This document shows, in pieces, positions 6,606 through 10,650 of a stretch of 10,650 bases of DNA. A program made the position numbers and the translations under genes. The notes under the pieces are model-generated. The model was not told where the DNA came from. It worked only from the letters and a program-made list of their open reading frames with translations, and did not search any database. Within the stretch, counting starts at the first letter, position 1. The number at the start of each line of letters is the position of its first letter. Origin of the DNA: JBEVNX01 sp040507895 (lineage in GTDB: Bacteria; Desulfobacterota; Binatia; JACPRU01); contig JBEVNX010000161.1 of the NCBI GenBank assembly GCA_040507895.1, positions 1 to 10,650 of the forward strand, written 5' to 3'.

Positions 6606-6633
6606 CCATACCGGCCACTGGCCGGAGGCGCAA
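6605..6633 (-). promoter_or_regulatory. Candidate csoR-copA promoter
   Basis: On the minus strand, TTGCGC (6633-6628, 4/6 to TTGACA) and TATGGA (6610-6605, 3/6 to TATAAT) are separated by exactly 17 bases. The operator begins at the last base of the -10. The predicted start near 6598 leaves an untranslated leader of about 15 bases. Its position relative to the operator is the best support. Confidence 0.4.
6611..6625. repeat. Inverted repeat in the csoR promoter spacer
   Basis: CCGGCCACTGGCCGG is a perfect palindrome of two 7-base arms around one base, lying between the candidate -35 and -10. As RNA it could fold as a 5-bp stem with a 5-base loop and lies 20 bases past the FIST stop, so it could mark the 3' end of that gene. 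There is no U-tract after it. As DNA it could bind a second regulator. Confidence 0.5.
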
Positions 6634-6645
6634 CGCTCCGTCTGC

Positions 6646-7809
6646 TCAGCGGGACCCGCGCGGGCGAAAGAGGCCGAACGAGCTCGTATAGCCGTGCACG
6701 AACGTCGTGCCGTGGACGGGGCCGATCTCGCCGTTGCAGAAGAAGCCCCCCAGCGGCACCTCGCCGAGGTGGCGGCGGAACGATTCTGTATCGTGGTCGA
6801 CGCGACCATAGAGGTGCCGGCCACGACCGAGGCACGAGAAGAGTAGCGCCCCCCGAGCCTCGTGGCGCTGCTCGGGCACGAGGCTCGACAGCATCTGCTC
6901 GAGGTCTTCCGCGGACGTGTCGGCGTCGCGCAGGTGGAATTGCACGATCGTCCCCTCCGCGACCCGCGCGCCGACCAACAGCGCGCCGCGCTCGGCGTCG
7001 AGCCCGGCGACGTTACGGATGAGAAAATCGCCCCTCCGGTAGACTTCACTCTTCTCGCGCATCACCAGGCCGACGAACAGCGAATGCCGGAAGAGCTCGC
7101 GATCACGCGGGTCGAGACTCTCGTAGAGCTGCTGCAATACCTCGAGCGGAGCTCGACCATCGAGCGCCTGGACCTCGTTTTCCACCGAGCGGGTGACGAA
7201 CATCGGCTCGCCGATCGGCCGGCAACCCTGCGCGACCAGGGTGTCGAGGCGCACGTCGCCGGACAAAGCGACCCCGACGAGACCGCTGCGATGGACCGCG
7301 GCGTCGAGGTAAAGGACGTTCTCGCCCGGACGCCGGCCGCTGCTTGCCAACCCGCCGATCTTGGCGCTGCTCGGGTATCTGGCGTCGAGGCCGCGGACGA
7401 AGGCCTCGGCATCGAACGTAAAGGGGTCGGCGAGCAGCACGAAGCCCGGCGCCTCCGCCCCCGCTCGCGACGCCGAACCGGCCGCCGTCGCGGGGGCGGC
7501 GTCGCTCACGTAAAAGGGGTCGAGCTCGACGCCTGGGAGGACGGCCACGCTCAGAGAAAGGCCCGGTTCGTCCTCGATCTCGTGACCGCCGCCGATCACG
7601 CCGCCGGCAGAGCAGCCGATCAGTACGCGGGGGCGGAGATCGGACCGGAGCGCGCCGGCGATCTCCGGGTAGCGCGCGCGATGATGGGGCGACAGAAACA
7701 CGACGGCGAGATCGATCGCCTCTCCCAGCTCCGCTCGCACTCGAGCGACAACCTCTTTCGTCGCCTGGCCGAGATCCGACTGGCTCGATGCGGTTGATGT
7801 CCACTTCAT
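6646..7809 (-). CDS. FIST-domain protein (FIST_N plus FIST_C)
   Basis: A 387-residue soluble protein made only of the two FIST halves. The N-terminal half (about 15-200) contains LIGCSAGGVIGGG and ALLADPFTFD-like strands. The C-terminal half (about 215-375) ends in the hallmark GFFCNGEIGPVHGTTFVHGYTSSF region. FIST is described as a ligand-sensing domain, proposed to bind small molecules such as amino acids, and often sits with signalling output domains. None is fused here, so it may act as a stand-alone sensor or carrier. There is no signal peptide or membrane segment. ATG 7809 is preceded by AGGA 11 bases upstream, which is rather far. It starts 33 bases after the DUF72 gene and ends 62 bases before csoR on the same strand; whether it is functionally linked to copper is unknown. 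Family call is firm, function is not. Confidence 0.87.
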   Translation of the reverse strand: MKWTSTASSQSDLGQATKEVVARVRAELGEAIDLAVVFLSPHHRARYPEIAGALRSDLRPRVLIGCSAGGVIGGGHEIEDEPGLSLSVAVLPGVELDPFYVSDAAPATAAGSASRAGAEAPGFVLLADPFTFDAEAFVRGLDARYPSSAKIGGLASSGRRPGENVLYLDAAVHRSGLVGVALSGDVRLDTLVAQGCRPIGEPMFVTRSVENEVQALDGRAPLEVLQQLYESLDPRDRELFRHSLFVGLVMREKSEVYRRGDFLIRNVAGLDAERGALLVGARVAEGTIVQFHLRDADTSAEDLEQMLSSLVPEQRHEARGALLFSCLGRGRHLYGRVDHDTESFRRHLGEVPLGGFFCNGEIGPVHGTTFVHGYTSSFGLFRPRGSR

Positions 7810-7842
7810 GTCGAGCTCGATCCTACCCCCGCGCCCGGGAAC

Positions 7843-8553
7843 TCAAACGCTCGAGATCAGCGTGCGCGCATACTCGACCCCGCCCGGATCGTCCTCGTGC
7901 TTGAAGTATACGTAGGCATCCGCGCCGTCGTCGAGCACGGCGCGAAGCGCCCCCGCCCAGCGGTCGAGTATGGCGCGATCGTAGCGCGGCTTGCGCAAGC
8001 GCAGGTAAACGAAGCCGCGGGCGGTCCGTTCCGGCGACGCATCCCCTTCCTCCGAGTCGACGCTGCACCAGGCCACCTCTCGCGCGGTGAGCTTGGCACG
8101 GGCCTCGCCGTCCAGCCAGCTCCGATGGCGAAATTCCATCGCGAAGCGCATGCCGTCGGCGGGGAGCGCGGCGAGGAAGGCGTCGAGAACCGCCGAGTCG
8201 TAGCGCAGCGACGGCGGGCACTGGAACAGGATGCAGCCGAGCCGCGGACCGAGGGTGCGTGCCGCACGCAGAAAGTACGCCAGCGGATCGCCGACGTCTT
8301 TCAGCCGGCCAATGTGCGTGATGCGCTGCGGGGCTTTCAGCGTGAGCACGAACGAAGCGGGCGTTTCGTCTCGCCAGTCCGCGAGGACCTTCTCGCTGGG
8401 CGTGCGATAGAACGTGTTGTTGATCTCCACGGACGGCAACCGGGCCGCATAGTAGCAGAGCATGTCCGCGGTCTTGAGGTCCGCGGGATAGAAGTCCGGC
8501 TTCCACGTCTTGTAGGCGAAGCCGGACGTGCCTGCGTAGAGCGTTCCGCGCAC
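7843..8553 (-). CDS. DUF72 (YecE-like) family protein
   Basis: A protein of about 236 residues, the usual length for DUF72, a TIM-barrel-like family of unknown biochemical function. Recognisable family blocks are GTLYAGTSGFAY (residues 3-14), SVEINNTFYRTP (41-52), AMEFRHRSW (138-146), FVYLRLRKPRY (181-191) and AYVYFKHEDDPGG (213-225). There is no signal peptide. The start is uncertain: GTG 8553 gives the N-terminus typical of the family and is listed, GTG 8565 would add four residues, and neither has a visible Shine-Dalgarno sequence. The frame stays open far upstream but that part lies over the acyl-CoA dehydrogenase gene and does not resemble DUF72. It lies 41 bases after the dehydrogenase stop on the same strand, so co-transcription is possible. 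A TAGTGT 8 bases before GTG 8553 could also be a -10 of a leaderless transcript. Confidence 0.87.
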   Translation of the reverse strand: MRGTLYAGTSGFAYKTWKPDFYPADLKTADMLCYYAARLPSVEINNTFYRTPSEKVLADWRDETPASFVLTLKAPQRITHIGRLKDVGDPLAYFLRAARTLGPRLGCILFQCPPSLRYDSAVLDAFLAALPADGMRFAMEFRHRSWLDGEARAKLTAREVAWCSVDSEEGDASPERTARGFVYLRLRKPRYDRAILDRWAGALRAVLDDGADAYVYFKHEDDPGGVEYARTLISSV

Positions 8554-8594
8554 GAGAGAGTACACTAGGCCGGTTCGGCGTCGGTTGCCACGGC

Positions 8595-10319
8595 TCACAG
8601 ACCGAGGATCCGGTCGTAGTTGTGGATGCGCGTTGCGTCTCCGCTGGAGATGCGCTGGGCGTTCTGCTCGACCACCGGCATGCGCCGGTGGACGAACGCC
8701 GTCGCCAGCGCATGGCGCTGCTCCGAGAGCCCGGCCTGGATCAAGAGCTCGGAGGACACCACCACGTCGATCACCATCTCGCACACCCGCTTGGCGTTGA
8801 GCAGCGCGTACTGCGGGTCGCCCATCAGCGCCGGCACCGACTGCTGGATGCAGTCGATGCCCTTGGAGACGAGGGCGACGAGATCGGGGAAGCTCGCCGA
8901 GAGCCCCCCGAGCTCCGCTCGCGTCGCGTCGAGCGTGGCAAACAGTGCGCCCTTGCTCATCTCTTTGAGCGCGAAGCTCGCCTGGATCTCCGACGTGCCC
9001 TCGTAGATCGTCGTGATGATCGAGTCGGAATGGTAGTGGCCGACCGCCGACTCGGCCATGTAGCCGATTCCGCCGTGCACCTGAATCGCCTGGCGGGTCA
9101 CGTGATTCGAGATCTCGGTCGCGTAGTACTTGCAGAGCGGGGTGAAGAACCGCACGAGCTGGGTCGAATGATCGATCTCGTCGTCGAGGCGCCTCCGTTC
9201 GGCCTCGTCGCCCGGCGACGCCGGGCCGGCGAGGAAGCGGCGCATGGCCTCGACCTGATCCATCAGCGCGCACGTCCGATAGAGAAGGGCGCGCGCGGAG
9301 GCGATGTGGATCGCCATCAGCGTCAGCATCGACTTGACGAGGGGCTGGTCGATGATCGGCGCGCCGAACTGCACTCGCTCCGCGGCATGGCCGCGCGCTT
9401 TTCGGTAAGCGGCCTCGGCGATGCCGATCCCCTGCGCGGCCACGCCGAGGCGGGCGTAGTTCATGAGCTCGAGCATGGCCCGAAAGCCGCCGCCCGCGCT
9501 TCCGAGGAGAAAGCCCTCGGCGTGGTCGAACTCGACGACGCACGTCGGGGAGCCGTGAATGCCAAGCTTCTTCTCGACCCGGGAGACACTCACGCGATTC
9601 GACGTGCCGTCCGGCAGCGTCGTCGGACAGAGCACGAGCGAAAGTCCGTTCGTGGTCCCCTTGGACTGCTCGAAGGTCGCGGCCTCACGCGCCAGCACCA
9701 GGTGAACGGGCGCTCCGCCGTTGGTGATGAAGATCTTTTGCCCGTCGACGAAATGGCGGCCGTCCTGCGACGTGACGCGGGTATGGATCGCACCGAGGTC
9801 GGAGCCTGCCTGCGGCTCGGTGAGATCCATTGCGCCTTGCAGGTCACCGGCGACGAATCCCGGGAGGTAACGCTGCTTCACGTCTTCGGAGCCGAACCGT
9901 TGGATGTCCTGCGCGACGCCTGCCTGCAGGCCGACGATCGTCATCAGGCTGGCGTCGGCCCGCGCCACCATCTCGAGGTAGAAGCAGTTGAGCAGGAGCG
10001 GAAGGCCCTGACCGCCGTACTGCGGCTCCAGCGTCAGACACACGAGGCCGGAGGCGCGAAGCTTCTCATAGGCGCGGGCGACGTGCGGCGGCACCACCAC
10101 CGAGCCGGCCTCGAGGCGTGCCTCCTCGTGCCAATGGTCGCGAGCATCGGCGTCGATGGCCTCGCAGATCTCCCCGAGCGTGCGGAGGATCATCTTGTAG
10201 GTGGCGATCTCGCCGCCCGCCTCGCCTTCGTCTCCGCGCCGCAAGCGCAGGTAGCGGCGCCAGTCGACGCGGTGATCGATGAACAGCTCCATGTCCGGGT
10301 GAAAGAAGTCCTCGGCCAT
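8595..10319 (-). CDS. Acyl-CoA dehydrogenase, long form with extra C-terminal domain (DmdC-like)
   Basis: A 574-residue flavoprotein, about 190 longer than classical short/medium-chain acyl-CoA dehydrogenases. It catalyses FAD-dependent alpha,beta-dehydrogenation of an acyl-CoA and passes electrons to ETF. The N-terminal helical domain is at about 40-165, the beta domain begins with TEPQAGSD (167-174), and the C-terminal helical domain holds QVHGGIGY (413-420) and IYEGTSEIQ (438-446). Glu440 is the probable catalytic base. A charged insert at about 365-385 and a tail domain (about 460-574) ending HNYDRILGL place it with the DmdC/FadE-like long enzymes. Substrate is not deducible; a 3-methylmercaptopropionyl-CoA role is only one possibility. 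ATG 10319 is fixed by AGGAGGT (10331-10325) five bases upstream; the frame is open to 10415 without support. It is divergent from the broken dehydrogenase at 10469. Confidence 0.93.
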   Translation of the reverse strand: MAEDFFHPDMELFIDHRVDWRRYLRLRRGDEGEAGGEIATYKMILRTLGEICEAIDADARDHWHEEARLEAGSVVVPPHVARAYEKLRASGLVCLTLEPQYGGQGLPLLLNCFYLEMVARADASLMTIVGLQAGVAQDIQRFGSEDVKQRYLPGFVAGDLQGAMDLTEPQAGSDLGAIHTRVTSQDGRHFVDGQKIFITNGGAPVHLVLAREAATFEQSKGTTNGLSLVLCPTTLPDGTSNRVSVSRVEKKLGIHGSPTCVVEFDHAEGFLLGSAGGGFRAMLELMNYARLGVAAQGIGIAEAAYRKARGHAAERVQFGAPIIDQPLVKSMLTLMAIHIASARALLYRTCALMDQVEAMRRFLAGPASPGDEAERRRLDDEIDHSTQLVRFFTPLCKYYATEISNHVTRQAIQVHGGIGYMAESAVGHYHSDSIITTIYEGTSEIQASFALKEMSKGALFATLDATRAELGGLSASFPDLVALVSKGIDCIQQSVPALMGDPQYALLNAKRVCEMVIDVVVSSELLIQAGLSEQRHALATAFVHRRMPVVEQNAQRISSGDATRIHNYDRILGL

Positions 10320-10324
10320 CGCTG

Positions 10325-10331
10325 ACCTCCT
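10325..10331 (-). promoter_or_regulatory. Strong Shine-Dalgarno of the acyl-CoA dehydrogenase
   Basis: AGGAGGT on the minus strand, five bases before ATG 10319. It fixes the start and excludes the 32 extra residues of the longer open frame. Confidence 0.85.
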
Positions 10332-10457
10332 CGCGGCGGGCCCCGGGTTCGAGTCGCGAGCGCACGATACCACGGGCGAGCCCTCGCGTCTCGCGGCGGC
10401 CGCTTGCTTCGCCACGCGGCTCCTGCATTGATCGCTTCGCCGCGCGGTCGGGCGGTA

Positions 10458-10463
10458 AGGAGG
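10458..10463 (+). promoter_or_regulatory. Strong Shine-Dalgarno of the SDR gene
   Basis: AGGAGG five bases before GTG 10469. This quality of site argues that the GTG is, or recently was, a working start codon. Confidence 0.7.
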
Positions 10464-10468
10464 GGGAC

Positions 10469-10650
10469 GTGTCCGCGCAGAACGCTGCGAAATCGGTGCT
10501 GATCACCGGATGCTCGACCGGCACCGGCTACGCCACCGCCCGTCGGCGCGCCGACCCAAGCCGGCGCGCGTGCGCCATGGCGCGGCGGCCGGCCCGCGTC
10601 GCAGCCTGAGCGCGCACCCGTTTGTCCTCGAGCCGCGCCGCGCGCCGCCC
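10469..10650 (+). pseudogene. 5' part of a short-chain dehydrogenase (SDR), frame broken at 10607
   Basis: A GTG at 10469 with a textbook ribosome binding site (AGGAGG, 10458-10463, five bases upstream) opens a frame encoding KSVLITGCSTGTGYATA, the Rossmann TGxxxGxG cofactor loop of classical SDR oxidoreductases. The spacing to ARRPARVAA equals that of intact SDRs (thirteen residues after GYATA), but the residues between (RRRADPSRRACAM) are not SDR-like. The frame ends at TGA 10607-10609 after 46 codons. Restoring one base just before the stop would continue as L-SAHPFVLEP, which resembles the normal SDR continuation. So this is either a frameshifted or decaying gene, or a sequencing error near the edge. 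It continues beyond the window. Strand, start and family are well supported; broken status is likely but not proven. Confidence 0.6.

Larger units (their letters stand above)
10320..10468. other. Divergent intergenic region between the acyl-CoA dehydrogenase and the broken dehydrogenase
   Basis: This 149-base gap must hold the promoters of both divergent genes. For the acyl-CoA dehydrogenase, GAGACG (10392-10387) and TATCGT (10369-10364) on the minus strand are 17 bases apart, 3/6 and 4/6 to consensus. For the other gene, TTGCTT (10404-10409) and ATTGAT (10427-10432) on the plus strand are 17 bases apart but poor. No convincing operator palindrome is seen. Confidence 0.35.

Noticed and set aside
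6584..6835. 84-residue N-terminal extension of CsoR
   Set aside because: It would run through the operator, the promoter and the end of the FIST gene; CsoR proteins are about 90-120 residues.
6862..7797. 311-codon frame opposite the FIST gene
   Set aside because: No domain and codon-shadow composition; the FIST frame has both conserved halves.
7811..7820. 10-base palindrome TCGAGCTCGA before the FIST start
   Set aside because: Short self-complementary sequence of a kind frequent in this base composition; it has no partner site or promoter context to support an operator.
8554..9543. Upstream continuation of the DUF72 frame for about 330 codons
   Set aside because: The extra residues are low-complexity Arg/Gly/Ala sequence lying out of frame over the acyl-CoA dehydrogenase; DUF72 homology begins at about 8553.
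8622..10325. Open frame of 567 codons on the plus strand opposite the acyl-CoA dehydrogenase
   Set aside because: It is the antisense shadow of a gene with high GC at third positions; the product is Arg/His/Asp-rich with no domain, and the minus-strand gene has full family motifs and a strong ribosome binding site.
1..10650. tRNA, rRNA, riboswitch, CRISPR array, insertion sequence or attachment site
   Set aside because: No cloverleaf, array periodicity, transposase or long terminal or direct repeats were seen; intergenic gaps are all under about 150 bases.

Overview
The window is strongly GC-rich (third codon positions are mostly G or C, with long spurious open frames on the non-coding strand). 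It is bacterial chromosomal DNA. The gene content is an FtsE/FtsX pair, a long acyl-CoA dehydrogenase of the DmdC/AidB-like class, a FIST-domain protein, a DUF72 protein and copper/iron/divalent-metal transporters. This suggests a free-living Gram-negative bacterium of the deltaproteobacterial or a similar uncultured high-GC lineage. The lineage is an inference from style and content; there is no rRNA or other marker here.

Layout. At 4-1586 (minus) is ftsE-ftsX, an ABC-type pair that couples the divisome to cell-wall hydrolysis, with a 4-base stop/start overlap. Divergent from it, 1682-2578 (plus) encodes a CzcD-like cation diffusion facilitator. It converges tail-to-tail on an FTR1-type iron permease (2604-3848, minus). 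Upstream of that lies csoR-copA (3936-6583, minus): a copper-sensing repressor and a P1B-1 copper-exporting ATPase. They are 11 bases apart, with a perfect CsoR-type operator (6589-6605) just before csoR. Further upstream on the same strand are a FIST sensor-type protein (6646-7809), a DUF72 protein (7843 to about 8553) and an acyl-CoA dehydrogenase (8595-10319). At the right edge a short-chain dehydrogenase starts divergently at 10469 with an excellent ribosome binding site, but its frame is broken by a stop at 10607.

How the genes work together. The centre of the window is a metal-homeostasis island: Zn/Co/Cd-type efflux (CDF), Fe uptake (FTR1) and Cu efflux (CopA) under Cu(I) sensing (CsoR). 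The regulatory DNA fits this. The csoR-copA operon has a promoter whose -10 abuts the CsoR operator, and the FTR1 gene has a Fur-box-like palindrome overlapping its start codon. The FIST gene upstream of csoR is codirectional with a 62-base gap, so some read-through into the copper operon is possible. The acyl-CoA dehydrogenase and the broken dehydrogenase belong to a separate lipid or secondary metabolism neighbourhood.

Nothing here is clearly an undescribed system. The points most worth a second look are the Cys/His-rich double-HMBD N-terminus of CopA together with a Cys-x-Cys N-terminal tail on CsoR, the extra palindrome inside the csoR promoter spacer, the Fur-like site at the FTR1 start, and the frameshifted dehydrogenase at the edge. 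There are no RNA genes, insertion sequences or CRISPR arrays visible, and no gap longer than about 150 bases without a gene.
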